Source of the DNA: VAZQ01 sp045811525
Lineage (GTDB): Bacteria; Pseudomonadota; Alphaproteobacteria; Rhizobiales; Xanthobacteraceae
Reading direction: 5' to 3'
DNA: 64,000 nt
NCBI GenBank assembly: GCA_045811525.1
Contig: JBJMTV010000030.1
Location: forward strand, 248,001 to 312,000
The translations under genes and the position numbers were made by a program. Below, piece by piece: positions 51,101 to 54,598 of this stretch. Within the stretch, counting starts at the first letter, position 1, and each line of letters opens with the position of its first letter. Below the pieces are notes generated by a model. That model was not told where the DNA came from. It saw only the letters and a list, made by a program, of their open reading frames with translations, and searched no databases.

Positions 51101-53658
51101 CGATACATGCGGGCGCCGCGGGGGCCGTACGGATCGGCAACGAACCGCTCCGCGGTCAAGGCAGGACGCCGATGGTATCCGCGGGCCAAGCCTTGTCCGC
51201 TCACGTAGAGTTCGCCGGTGACTCCCACCGCGACAGGTTGCAAGAGCCCGTCCAGCACGTAGGCGCGAGTGTTCGAGATTGGGCGACCGATCGGCACCGT
51301 CTGAGCAAGGGGCGTGCTCTTGTTGACGGCAAAGCACACGCTGAAGGTGGTGGCCTCCGTCGGACCATAGCCGTTGATGACGCGGCCATCATTCTGTTGT
51401 TCGACCAGTCGGCGCACATGCTCGACCGACAGCACATCGCCGCCCGCGAGCACCTGTCTCACTCCAGCGAGAGTGGAGACATCCTCCTCGACCACCTGCT
51501 GGAACAGGGCGGCGGTGAGCCAGAGCAAGCTCACCTTGGCCTCGTGGATCACTTGCTTGAGCACCGCCAAGTCGAAACGGCGCCCGGGGAAGACTACAAG
51601 CTTTGCGCCATTGAGGAGGGCGCCCCAAATCTCGAGCGTGGAGGCATCAAACGCGAGCGGCGCCAGATGCAAAAATACCTCGTTGGCAGTCAGCTCGGCA
51701 TAGTTTGCGTTCTTGACGAGGCGAACCACGTTCTCATGGAGGACGACGACGCCCTTAGGCTGTCCCGTGGATCCGGACGTGTAGCTGACGTAAACGCTAT
51801 TTGCGCTGCTTGCTCGAAGCGACGGTGCTGCCTTGGACTCTGCCGCGATTGCTGGCGCGTCGCGGTCGAGACAAACAGTCTTGAGCTCAGGTGCGCGGAT
51901 GCGCTCCCGCAGTGCCGCTTGCGTCACAAGGACGGATGCTTGCGCGTCTGCAAGCATGAACGCGAGGCGCTCGGGCGGATAGTCCGGCTCGAGCGGCAGG
52001 TATGCGGCGCCGGCCTTCAGGATGCCGAGCAGCGCCACGATCGTTTCGGCCGAGCGCTCGAGGCACAGCCCCACCACGGATTCGAGCCCTACTCCGCGTG
52101 CGCGCAGATGATGCGCCAATTGGTTGGCACGCGCGTCGAGCTGGGCATAGCTGAGGGAATGCTGCTCGCAGGTCACCGCGACGGCATGCGGCCTGGCTGC
52201 GGCCTGCTGCGCGAACAGCTCTGGAAGCGTGGCTTCGGGAATGGCGCGCGTTGTATCATTCCACGTGCGCAGAACCGTCCTGCGTTCGTCCGGGCTCAGA
52301 ATGTCGAGGCTGGCGATGCTGCGAGCACCGTCGGTCATGCCGGTGAGGAGTCGTAAAAAACGGCCCTGGAGATCAGCCAGACGCGAGGCGCTGTAGAGGG
52401 CGGCATTCCCTTCGAAGTCGATGCGCGGCTCGGGCCGCTCGGAACGCTCGTATACTGCGATCGACAAATCATCGACCGGGCCAGCGCACAAATTCTCAGC
52501 GGTCGCAGGATGGCCTGCAAACGTCATGTCATAGCTGAAAGGCATGAAGTTGATGGTCGGGCCGAATGCACGCTGGTCCGCCGCCCGGCCGAGGTCGCGC
52601 CGCAGATCGGCAATGTTGTAGCGCTGGTGCCGGATCACATGGCGCATGCGACGCGCAGTTTGGCCCGCGAGCTCCGACACGCTCATGCGCGGGTTCACCG
52701 TGAGCCGCACCGGCAGTACATTGGACATCATGCCCGGCGTGCGTCGCGCTGCAGGGGTGAGGCGCCCAGTGAGCGGCACCTCGAGCACGACATCATCAAC
52801 ACCCGTCAGCCGATGAACGAAAATCGCCGTCGCCGCAGTGACGAGCTGCGGCACGCTCACGCCGATGTCCTGAGCCACGCTTTCGATCTGTCTGAGGATC
52901 GGCAGCGGCAATGCACCTGTGCAGCGAATGAAGTTGGAGGCGGGCTTTCCGCGGGCATCCCCCAGCCTGACCGGCTCAGGCAAGTCAGCGAGGCAGTCGG
53001 TCCAGTAGCGGCGATCCTGCGCGAACCTGTCCGAATTACGATATGCGAGATCGTCCTCAACGAGGTCGGTGAGGCCCGCGAAGCTGTTGGGCGGCACGTT
53101 TTTCTGGGAGACCAGCGCGCTGTAAATCTCGGCGACGCGACGCGCGACCAGAGCAAGTCCCACCCCATCTGCAATGATGTGATGGTAGCGCCCGTACCAA
53201 TAGTGGCGGTCGGGAGCCGCGTTAAAGAGGGCAAAGCCGAACAGGGGACCGCTGGCAATGTCGACCGGCCTTGCCAGGTCCGATTTCATCCATCGCTCGG
53301 CCGCGTCCTTTGGATCTGCCGCCGCGCTGACGTCGATCAGCGGCAGCGACCATTCCGGTGCGGTGCCGATGACTTGATATGGCGCTTCGGCACCGGTCAC
53401 AAAGCGCAACCGGAGCGCCTCGGTCTCATTCACCAGATGGCGTAAAGCTCGCTCGAACAGCTCCGCGTCAACCGGGCCGTCTATGGCGAGATACTCGCCC
53501 AAATTGTAGGAAGCGTTCGCAGGATCGAGATTCTGCGCAAACCAGATTCCCAGCTGAGAATTCGAGAGAGGAAGTGGCTGTGCTTCAACAAATTCTTGGC
53601 CCGGCCGCTGTCCCGCTCCTGAGGCGGCCGGCCCGGGATACCAGCTCTTTTGTGCCAT
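29224..53658 (-). CDS. Giant seven-module nonribosomal peptide synthetase (8144 residues)
   Basis: One uninterrupted frame encodes C-A-T, five times repeated, then C-A-T-E and C-A-T-TE (seven modules; modules 1-5 are C-A-T). All seven condensation domains and the epimerase keep the HHxxxDG motif, and all seven carrier domains keep the phosphopantetheine Ser. The thioesterase has GWSFG. The first C domain begins LSNSQLGIWFAQNLDPANAS, like DhbF/EntF, with no loading domain before it. C2-C6 strongly resemble actinobacterial C domains (for example LPDQIELPTDRPRP), a hint of transfer. Predicted residues are Val, Thr, Asp-like, Phe, Tyr, D-basic and basic. The mbtH gene upstream supplies the A-domain chaperone. 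The carrier domains need a phosphopantetheinyl transferase that is not in this window. Mass is roughly 0.9 MDa. The start is ATG 53658 with only a weak ribosome site. Confidence 0.95.
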   Translation of the reverse strand: MAQKSWYPGPAASGAGQRPGQEFVEAQPLPLSNSQLGIWFAQNLDPANASYNLGEYLAIDGPVDAELFERALRHLVNETEALRLRFVTGAEAPYQVIGTAPEWSLPLIDVSAAADPKDAAERWMKSDLARPVDIASGPLFGFALFNAAPDRHYWYGRYHHIIADGVGLALVARRVAEIYSALVSQKNVPPNSFAGLTDLVEDDLAYRNSDRFAQDRRYWTDCLADLPEPVRLGDARGKPASNFIRCTGALPLPILRQIESVAQDIGVSVPQLVTAATAIFVHRLTGVDDVVLEVPLTGRLTPAARRTPGMMSNVLPVRLTVNPRMSVSELAGQTARRMRHVIRHQRYNIADLRRDLGRAADQRAFGPTINFMPFSYDMTFAGHPATAENLCAGPVDDLSIAVYERSERPEPRIDFEGNAALYSASRLADLQGRFLRLLTGMTDGARSIASLDILSPDERRTVLRTWNDTTRAIPEATLPELFAQQAAARPHAVAVTCEQHSLSYAQLDARANQLAHHLRARGVGLESVVGLCLERSAETIVALLGILKAGAAYLPLEPDYPPERLAFMLADAQASVLVTQAALRERIRAPELKTVCLDRDAPAIAAESKAAPSLRASSANSVYVSYTSGSTGQPKGVVVLHENVVRLVKNANYAELTANEVFLHLAPLAFDASTLEIWGALLNGAKLVVFPGRRFDLAVLKQVIHEAKVSLLWLTAALFQQVVEEDVSTLAGVRQVLAGGDVLSVEHVRRLVEQQNDGRVINGYGPTEATTFSVCFAVNKSTPLAQTVPIGRPISNTRAYVLDGLLQPVAVGVTGELYVSGQGLARGYHRRPALTAERFVADPYGPRGARMYRTGDLVRWRSDGALEFVGRLDTQVKLRGFRIELGEVEAALTRHASVAQAAVIAREDLSGQKRLVAYVAARKDHAVHPSELRTYLAAWLPDYMIPTVFVVLERLPLTPNGKLDRKALPARPEASSVVRGPRTPREEILCALFAEVVGVARVGIDENFFELGGHSLSAMRLISRIRSMLGVELAIGSVFEAPTVEAIVERLNDAEVPLPPLRRADRPSEIPLSYAQSRLWFLDRLHDRATTYTIPLALRLTGKLDHAALEAAIGDIVARHESLRTLFPDHLGVPQQLIVEAAAPLLTITQVTEASLRDALMRAVRQEFDLATELPVKVHLFVLGEREHVLLLLLHHIACDGWSLAPLAHDLCKAYAARIKGGPADFAGLPVQYADYALWQHAVCGEESDPGSLIARQLAFWRQALQGLPDQIELPTDRVRPAVASHAGATLEFAIDAQLHRALVSLAHESSASVFMLLHAALAALLTRLGAGEDIPIGTPVAGRNESALNNLVGFFVNTLVLRTNTSGNPSYRDLIARVRASNLAAYAHQELPFERLVEELNPQRSLGRHPLFQVLLVLQNTPLASFSGLPGLTARTETVAVASAKFDLSFNFIEQHGADGSPAGLLGTLEYATDLFEQGTVAGIASRLLRLLNAALSHAARPLSCVDLLSSAERELILQEWNGPPAGLASATLTELFANEVARRDDAVAVVSGERTLTYRELDAASSRLAQHLRQLGVRPEAVVGLCVERSIEMLISILGILKAGGAYLPLDPDYPAERLSFMLEDARASVIVTTSALRDGLPATVARIVCLETDADAIATQPGTAPVGGLDPENTAYIIYTSGSTGLPKGVGVSHANVARLFAATERLFDFSAQDVWTLFHSVAFDFSVWEIWGALLYGGRVVVVPYLTSRAPDDFLRLLVRERVTVLSQTPSAFYQLMQAEIANPELGPRLSLRYVVFGGEALELSRLAPWYEVRAENSPRLVNMYGITEATVHVSHLPLEQAHCVEKPGSLVGRGLPDLRVYLLDSGLQPVPVGVAGELYVGGAGVARGYLGRFALTAERFVADPFGRAGSRMYRTGDLARWSADGVLEFLGRADTQIKLRGFRIEPGEIEAALTRHASVAQAAVMAGADALGELSLAAYVVARAGAAVDATALRAHLSASLPDYMVPAAFVALERLPLTVNGKLDRKALPAPEVSQAPWRGPRTAQEELLCALFAEVLGLARVGIDEDFFALGGHSLLATRLISRIRTALDVELAIRTLFEAPSVAALGERLREGEAARPPLRPLERPAEIPLSFAQRRLWFLDRLESRSATYTIPLAVRLTGPLDRAALEAALGDLVARHESLRTIFPDRLGVPRQEILAALAARPRLGIETVSEAELGQALARAAQAGFDLAAEPPLRAALFELGEHEHVLLLVLHHIAADGWSLAPLARDLCHAYAARCSGRAAELPPLAVQYADYTLWQHALLGSEEDPASAIARQLAFWRERLAGLPDQIELPSDRPRPAVASHRGASVRFTVPAELHRELVALARLRGASLFMVLQAGLATLLSRLGAGDDIPIGSPIAGRTDSALDELVGLFINTLVLRTDTSGDPSFAELIERVRSGNLAAYAHQDLPFERLVEVLNPPRSLARHPLFQVMLVLQNNEPVSFTQLPGLDARLEPLESAHIKHDLSLGLVERFAEVDGAPNGIEAVLDYATDLFNADSAELMAQRFTRLLAAAVAEPDRAIGRLPILGVEERRTILHDWNATSHSLPATTLTALFARQAVRTPQATAVVFENQILTYRELDARANQLAQYLQALGIGPEVIVALCVARSLEMVIGVLGVLKAGAAYLPLDPDYPRERLAFMLEDARAPVLLTQAALRDRLPSLTARVVCLDSDWPAIANQPSLPPKVALDPHHPAYVIYTSGSTGRPKGVVVDHAAVANYTAWAIATCNLSAGVGAPILNALAFDATVTALFPPLFTGKVVVLPHEQDEFELMAKRYGKSGNFSLLKLTPSHLDMLNHSAAIQALAGLTHCIVVGGESVSGMHVAPWRRHLPQSRIIIHYGPTETTCGSTSFEVHAREPGHGTMPIGRPIWNTEVYVLDNNLQPVPPAVLGELYIAGAGVARGYLGRGALTAERFVADPFGAPGKRMYRTGDLVRWRSDGVLEFLGRSDAQLKVRGFRVEPGEIEAALVQHPAIARAAVIAREDQPGDKRLVAYVVTKSGQAPDVATLQAHVGLSLPDYMVPAAFVVLDRLPLTANGKLDRAALPAPDTALRAAGRSPRNPSEELLCSLFAEVLGLPHVSIDDDFFKLGGHSLLAARLISRVRASFNAELPIRSLFEAPSIAALSAALRDAQAAQQPLRPAERSAHIPLSFAQQRLWFLDRLQGRGGTYTIPLAVRLTGPLDRAALEDALADVVERHEALRTILPDALGVPEQLILESAAARPHLNLRVVNEAELPAALNAAIAHGFDLTSEPPLRADLFSISNNEHILLLLLHHIASDGGSLPPLMRDLTSAYASRLEGRAPDFAPLPVQYADYTLWQRGCLGEESNPQSAVARQLAFWKDALRDLPEQIDLPFSRPRPTVASHRGGTISFTVESQLHKAVTEIARASGASFFMVLQAALAALLTRLGAGDDIPIGSPIAGRTDSALDELIGFFVNTLVLRNDTSGHPSFRILLDRVRASNIAAYSHQDLPFERLVELLKPQRSLARHPLFQVLLVLQSTAEVDFAFAGLDTRLHPLETAYAKFDLTFSFAERHTPEGMLAGLSGRLEYAADLFEHASAEALVLRFTRLLAAAVAHPEQSISTLDLLSAAERLTIVREWNATQPGVAFTSFPELFSAQAAQAPNAVAVICGDETLTFGELESGANRLARHLVSLGAGPDTVIGLCVERSAGMLIGVLGILKAGAAYLPLDIKLPAERLGFMLADAQVVLLVTQAALVARLPLHGQQVVRLDADWPRIAAYPASAPPLSIEPHNLAYVIYTSGSTGAPKGVAVTHHGIPNLAYAQIERSGMTRQSRVLLFAPLSFDAALWELIAPLTAGAAVLLATDHERSGEALGQLLRDRRATHATLPPALLSSLAEDVPLQTLIVAGEACSAEVAARWSNGRRLINAYGPTETTVCATMSDPHTGDSVPPIGRPIANTQVFVLDAGLQPVPPGVTGELYISGAGLARGYLRGAALTAERFVANPFGAPGSRMYRTGDLGRWREEGIIDFVGRTDSQLKLRGFRIEPGEIEAVLARHPAIAQVLVIAREHRGEKILTAYLVALASPVPGASALRAYLAKTLPTYMLPSAFVVLDRLPLTTNGKLDYKALPGPEIARAGARAPRTPQEEVLCALFAEVLALATVGIDDNFFELGGHSLSAMRLISRIRAVFQAEISIGSLFEAPTVAALAQRLDDNGRALAPVRRRARPAEIPLSFAQRRLWFLDRLEGHSATYIIPLAVRLSGALDRSALGHALADVVARHESLRTIFPDTAGQPRQHILEPREARPQLPVTKLDQSALAQALANAAQEPFDLAAELPLRARLFALGASEHVLLLLIHHIAADGWSLGPLARDLARAYAARRGGRTPELPPLPVQYVDYTLWQHELLGEESDPHSTIAKQVAFWTTALQGLPEQIQLPSDRPRPPVASHRGDNLGFTIPPEVHSDLLVLARTEGASLFMVLQAALAALLARLGAGHDITIGSPVAGRSDAALDELVGFFVNTLVLRTDTSGNPSFRDLVARVRTGNLAAYNHQELPFERLVELVNPARSLARHPLFQVMLVLQSDNTALGLSELPDLTAQFEPVNTAAAKFDLTFRLAEQRGPDNTPLGIAGSLEYATDLFDRASMETLSARLVAVLADVVGHPERPLGSVEILAPTERRTILFDWNASSRAVAPDTLPELIAARAAKCRSMPAAILGKDQITYAELDGRANQLAHHLRALGVGPDVVVGLLVERSFEMLTGMLGVLKAGGAFLPLDPNYPSERLAFMLADARAPVLLTRSTLYERVAAPRAETVQLDADWPAIAARPCTAPAISLDPQSLAYVIYTSGSTGKPKGVAVTHGSVPNLAAAQIEAFGIGSDARILQFASPSFDAAISEIATALTSGATLILPDGERSGEPLAKLIRAQNVTHATLPPTVLAELPTNLPLETLVVAGEACTAEAVARWCGGLRMLNAYGPTETTVCATVAGPLTGPGAPPIGPPIQNCQIFVLDEWMQPVPPGVTAELYIAGAGLARGYLHQGALTAQRFVANPYGPPGSRMYRSGDLVRWRHDGALEFVGRADAQVKLRGFRIEPGEIEAVLTQHAGIAQAAVVALEDPSGDKRLVAYVVPAPDHAIDPEQLRTHIAARVPDYMVPTSIVMLESFPLTLNGKLDVARLPAPLSSPSPTRAPRTAREEVLSALFAEVLGRPRVGIHDNFFALGGHSLVATRLISRIRAALNIELAVRTLFEAPTVAALATQLGGSQQSCRPALAPLSRPAQIPLSFAQRRLWFLDRLDPRSAAYTIPIAVRLTGPLDRTALQAALRDVVARHESLRTLFPDTLGVPRQHILDGTDACLTLTASAVRESDLPEALTAATQAGFDLAQELPLKTHLFVLHENVHVLLLLLHHIAGDGWSLAPLVDDLCRAYEARQTGNLPDFQPLPVQYADYTLWQHATLGSEQEPDSAIAQQLAYWRKTLAHLPDELELPTDRPRPAEGTQRGATVSVQLSTDLHSRLSTLARRAGASLFMVLQASLATLLTRLGAGTDIPIGTPVAGRTDPALDHLIGFFVNTLVLRTDTSGNPSFAELIARVRTSNLASYSHQELPFERLVEFLNPARSLARHPLFQVMLTVQSSPEVTFDLPGLSAVFEPVALATAKFDLSLSLLERYQADGTPAGLAATFEYATDLFDQGTIEALAARFERLLTAGSEDPQRSIAALDLLSADERHTILQVWNNTQCRISPITVPELFATAAARTPGAPAVVLDDKILTYGTLDERSNQFAHHLRMLGVGPEVVVGLSLERSPQLVIALLAILKAGGTYLPLDPEYPAERLGFMLRDAQARVLITRSTLLGRLPAHSAKIVCVDIDQPTLSGQHATPPITALAPQHLAYIIYTSGSTGTPKGVSVTHESLVNLASAQLADFPMQAGDRVLAMASIGFDASIEQLLMPLLNGACVVPIDSSTMLDAQAFWDFVVRHGANYLDTTPSLLAALADAAPAAIALQRIVLGGEPALPSLCRDLRQQFAGVPITNTYGPTECCIDATALVLDDLADEARISIGRALTNYRAYVLDAAFQPVPVGITGELYIAGAGLARGYMGGSALTAERFIADPFGAPGTRMYRTGDLARWRSNGLLDFAGRADAQVKIRGFRIEPAEIESVLALHRSVAQSAVVVRDDSNTGKRLVAYVVPAPGECIEPSALQVHVGASVPDHMVPATFVVLDKLPLTANGKLDRKALPAPDPGSPTAREPNSARERLLCALFSEVLGLERVGVDDSFFALGGDSIMSIQLVSRARKAGLLITPRAVLQHQTVAALSASATVAKALPSPVRDIPSGPMPATPAMRWLLEEDAPFERFSQAMLLQAPAGLRQTHLLEALQALLDHHHALRLRLAADGTSSEMPFLIAPPGAVDVERCFRRVDVSAVDAEGLECCILAEARAAELRLSPFRGVMLQAVWLDAGATAPGRLLLSIHHLAVDGVSWRILVPDLAAAWEAISRGRKLELPSGGTSLRGWAHRLAASAEDEARLKQLDFWSDVLSAPALSLVDGELDRRRDVHGTAGHLSLTLPADLTAKLLTQVPAVFHAGINDVLVSTLALAVAHWRRGRSRDGHPALLLGMEGHGREGIFPDCDLSRTVGWFTSLYPVRLELGSIDVTEALAGGRALSRAIKLMKEQLRALPDQGLGFGLLRYLNPRTAAQLKQLPPPQLGFNYLGRLSGPATADWGAAPEAAAIAGAGDPLMPLSHALEVNALTLDGAAGSQLVAKWTFAPALLAEKDVSDLAECWFTALAALVQHCSEAAAGGRTPSDLPLVTLTLSDIERLERVYPHIEDILPLSPLQEGLLFHAVYEKAWHDIYTAQLTLALHGVLDETALKDALRTLLTRHGNLRAAFRHEGLSRPVQIVLADVSLPWRSVDLTSIGVSKRVEHLAALQEAERAERFQLDSAPLLRVLLIKLAPDEHRLVVTNHHILLDGWSMPVLIEELLALYAARGRNSELPAAPAYRNYLAWLAQQDQSASLAAWREMLSGLEQPTRLSPPNADRTPATPSEVSLALSESLSAVLKQQARRQGVTINTLLQAAWAILLARLTGQEDVVFGITVAGRPAELAGIERAVGLFINTLPLRLRLPPGQSLATLLDIVQDTQSKLIEHQHVALAAVQRLAGIGELFDTLFVFENYPVNRTNLPEQENPIRIGEVTGTDATHYPVSLAVNPCDRLRLRLSYQVQLFEEGWAETLMSRLVRLLEEIAADADRPIGKLTILADSERALILREWNDTARPLPSASICELLTRQVARTPGAVAVLFEDERLTYAELDIRANRLAHHLCSLGVGPEVTVAVCLERSAEMLIGFAAILKAGGTYLPLDPSYPSDRLAFMLGDARAPVLVTRSDLLDRVPERAIQVVCVDRDEKLIAANSAHTPLIKIHPSQAAYVMYTSGSTGAPKGVVVEHANLTNKMVTLGDRFGLGGKARMAFLSSCAFDPSIEQMLLPLVHGASVVIINEKVRQAPAQLWDELKHKRIDVLNCTPSFFEVLLDSAPHDAALEHLVLGGEAVTPELLGKISSRVDIRRITNLYGPTETTIDATIHDISGEPSDQSVPIGRPLSNYSIYLLDGGLQPVPSGSVGEVYIAGAGVARGYLGQPALSAERFVADPFGPARSRMYRSGDLARWRRDGVLEFIGRADAQIKLRGVRLEPGEIEAALSRHANVAHSAVVVHEDQPGHPRLVAYVVPPPDQQIDTSVLRAHLAARFPDHMLPAAFVTLERLPLTSNGKLDRKALPAPNRSPKNGDGGPRTLLEENLCALFGEVLAIDRVGVNENFFELGGHSLLAMRLITRIGAATGIDVAIRTLFEAPSVAALAARLDDPNGQSSALEVLLPLRTSGHGTPLFCVHPGGGLSWSYAALMRHLPSDRPIYGLQARGIMKPEMLPHSLEEMAADYVAAIRQVQPSGPYNLLGWSFGGLVAHAIATRLQCDGERVHLLALLDAYPVQVNGYALGDHEEPDEDRLLADQIKALGYYSGAAPLQVASALAILRSERDILASLKEEELARILKVMKNNSRLAINFQPDVFEGNVLLFRARSGVDERSSPDHWSPYVRGRITVRHVDCEHLQMMRPTAIDTIGEALADALNEQSIRAAPTL
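33184..37839 (-). other. NRPS module 6: C-A-T-E, predicted D-basic residue
   Basis: C6 has HHIAGDGWS at residue 5421 and A6 has YTSGSTG at 5907. T6 has LGGDS with its Ser at 6296, the variant typical of carriers before an epimerase. The E domain follows (about 6330-6790) with HHLAVDGVSW at 6484 and RTVGWFTSLYPV. The A6 pocket reads DAEDVGTIDK. Acidic residues at 239, 278 and 331 point to Lys, Arg or Orn, but I know no exact match. Confidence 0.65.
37840..40983 (-). other. NRPS module 5: C-A-T, predicted Tyr
   Basis: C5 has HHIAADGWS at residue 4372, A5 has YTSGSTG at 4860 and T5 has its Ser at 5238. The A5 pocket (FDAAISE, HATLPP, VVAGE, NAYG, TVCAT) reads DASTVAAVCK, identical to a published tyrosine code. 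A5 is clearly the closest relative of A4, with Ser in place of Trp at position 239. Confidence 0.78.
40984..44118 (-). other. NRPS module 4: C-A-T, predicted Phe
   Basis: C4 has HHIASDG at residue 3326 but continues GS rather than the usual WS of its sister domains. A4 has YTSGSTG at 3812 and T4 has its Ser at 4190. The A4 pocket reads DAWTIAAVCK, identical to the classical phenylalanine code. No epimerase follows, so L-Phe is expected unless a C domain has dual activity. Confidence 0.82.
44119..47313 (-). other. NRPS module 3: C-A-T, predicted Asp (or Asn)
   Basis: C3 has HHIAADGWS at residue 2263, A3 has YTSGSTG at 2751 and T3 has its Ser at 3144. The A3 pocket reads DATKVGHCGK. The aspartate code is DLTKVGHIGK, so K278, H322 and G331 agree while 236 and 330 differ. 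Asparagine codes carry Glu at 322, so Asp is favoured. Confidence 0.6.
47314..50508 (-). other. NRPS module 2: C-A-T, predicted Thr
   Basis: C2 has HHIACDGWS starting at residue 1195, A2 has YTSGSTG at 1682 and T2 has its Ser at 2081. The A2 pocket (FDFSVWE, VLSQTP, VVFGG, NMYG, TVHV) reads DFWSVGMVHK, one or two substitutions from the threonine code DFWNIGMVHK. The Thr hydroxyl could serve as nucleophile for ring closure by the thioesterase. Confidence 0.78.
50509..53658 (-). other. NRPS module 1: C-A-T, predicted Val
   Basis: The C1 domain covers about residues 28-465, with HHIIADG at 159-165. It is of the DhbF/EntF type rather than the type of the later C domains. A1 has its ATP-binding YTSGSTG at residue 626. 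The specificity positions read by eye are DALWLGGTFK, which matches valine-type codes such as DALWIGGTFK. The carrier Ser is residue 1015 (LGGHS). Because nothing precedes C1 on this protein, its donor must come in trans or be an acyl/aryl thioester. Confidence 0.75.
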
Positions 53659-54106
53659 TCGAGAAACGGTCCTACACAGGCAAAAATAGGCTTATGCGCA
53701 ACCCCAGAGATTGTCGCGGATGCCTAATCGAGTCGTCAAGCAACACGGGTCTTCCGGCATGGTCGCATGCTCATCCTGGTGAAGCAATTACGAGTGATTG
53801 GCCGCGGTGACGCACTGTTGCGCGCCCTCGCCACCACAGGCTCGGTGTGACGTGCGTGGCACAGGGACGCATGTGAGCTCGAAGTGCGAGCTCTAAGCGC
53901 GATCGCGGAGAGGGTGCCACTCCTGGAACGGAGAACGCGCGGACTCGACTTGACGTCAACGCCGCTGCTGTTTGTTGGCAGTTCGGGGGCCGGCGGCCAG
54001 TTGCAATCTTGATGGGGCGTTCAGACCAGAACAGGCTGACGGTCTTTGACCAGTGCGGTGGATTGTTGCAGTCCGCGAGCCTTCGTGGAGAGCCGAGCCG
54101 TAAGGG
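53659..54106 (-). promoter_or_regulatory. 448-bp leader between mbtH and the NRPS gene
   Basis: No gene-like frame is present. A hairpin GAGCTCG-AAGTG-CGAGCTC (7-bp perfect stem) lies at 53875-53893, about 217 bases upstream of the NRPS start, without a T-run. The length suggests either a long leader within an mbtH-NRPS transcript or a separate promoter. No clear -35/-10 pair was seen. Confidence 0.4.
53875..53893. repeat. 7-bp stem hairpin in the NRPS leader
   Basis: GAGCTCG and CGAGCTC flank AAGTG. The stem is perfect and GC-rich. Without a following T-run it is unlikely to terminate transcription by itself; it may be an operator or mRNA structure controlling the very large downstream gene. 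Confidence 0.45.
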
Positions 54107-54397
54107 TTAATGAACCGTCTTCTCCTGACCAGATGGTGCCTCGTGCTCCGCCTGCGTTGCTGCTGCCTCCTGCGGCCCCTCTGCCGCCTGTCGCTGCATC
54201 TTTTCGATCAGGCTTTTGGGTCGCATATCGGTCCAGTTCTTGTTGATGAATTCGAGACAGGCAGCACGAGTCGCTGACTCGTGAATGATTTTCCAACCCT
54301 GCGGCACGTCAATGAAAGCGGGCCAGAGGGAATGCTGCCCCTCATCGTTGATCAGGACGTGGTAGGTACCGTTTTCGTCTTCAAACGGGTTGCTCAA
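54107..54397 (-). CDS. mbtH: MbtH-like NRPS accessory protein
   Basis: The 96-residue protein matches the MbtH family over residues 1-63: NPFEDENGTYHVLINDEG, then SLWP, VPQGWKII and NKNWTDMRPKSL, including the conserved Trp residues. MbtH proteins bind adenylation domains and are needed for their folding or activity. The start is a TTG at 54397, chosen because a perfect AGGAGG lies five bases upstream and the family begins right there (SNPFED). The frame continues upstream without protein-like content. A 33-residue Ala/Gln/Glu-rich tail follows the family core, longer than in most MbtH proteins. It is on the same strand as the NRPS, 448 bases upstream. Confidence 0.93.
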   Translation of the reverse strand: MSNPFEDENGTYHVLINDEGQHSLWPAFIDVPQGWKIIHESATRAACLEFINKNWTDMRPKSLIEKMQRQAAEGPQEAAATQAEHEAPSGQEKTVH

Positions 54398-54490
54398 GCT
54401 ATCCTCCTGATGGCGCGAGCCCGAGATCCGGGGCCATTCTTGTAGGGCGCCTGAACTGGTGCCATATTCCAAGCGATGTACCATGGCAAG

Positions 54491-54515
54491 TCGCGGCACC
54501 TGACGAGTGCCGCGA
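54491..54515. repeat. 9-bp perfect inverted repeat, candidate operator
   Basis: TCGCGGCAC and GTGCCGCGA flank CTGACGA. It lies about mid-way in the divergent region, 94 bases from the mbtH start and 102 from the DUF697 start, a symmetric position suited to control both directions. Confidence 0.55.
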
Positions 54516-54584
54516 ACGCGAAATTCTAGGCATGAAACCCGGTTTCCGGCAGTGTCCTCGCGAGGAGGATGTGAGCCACCTGAG

Positions 54585-54598
54585 TTACCGGTTGGTAA
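54585..54598. repeat. TTACC-GGTT-GGTAA inverted repeat, candidate operator
   Basis: The 14-bp element has 5-bp perfect arms and lies 19 bases before the DUF697-gene ATG, where a bound repressor would block initiation. The form is like sites of TetR-type regulators, but none is encoded nearby. Confidence 0.45.

Noticed and set aside
50974..52356. Other long plus-strand frames across the NRPS (also near 34468, 38500 and 44230)
   Set aside because: All are in the same antisense register and have no protein-like composition.
29224..53658. Regular DNA repeats that could be mistaken for a CRISPR or tandem array
   Set aside because: They are diverged homologous C, A and T domain segments of one coding gene at about 3-kb spacing, not short repeats with unique spacers.
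53771..53959. 62-residue minus-strand frame between mbtH and the NRPS
   Set aside because: Arg/Ser-rich, without motif or ribosome site; most likely chance in GC-rich DNA.
54398..54499. Extended N-terminus of the MbtH protein
   Set aside because: The frame is open but not conserved-looking; AGGAGG and the family start fix the TTG at 54397.
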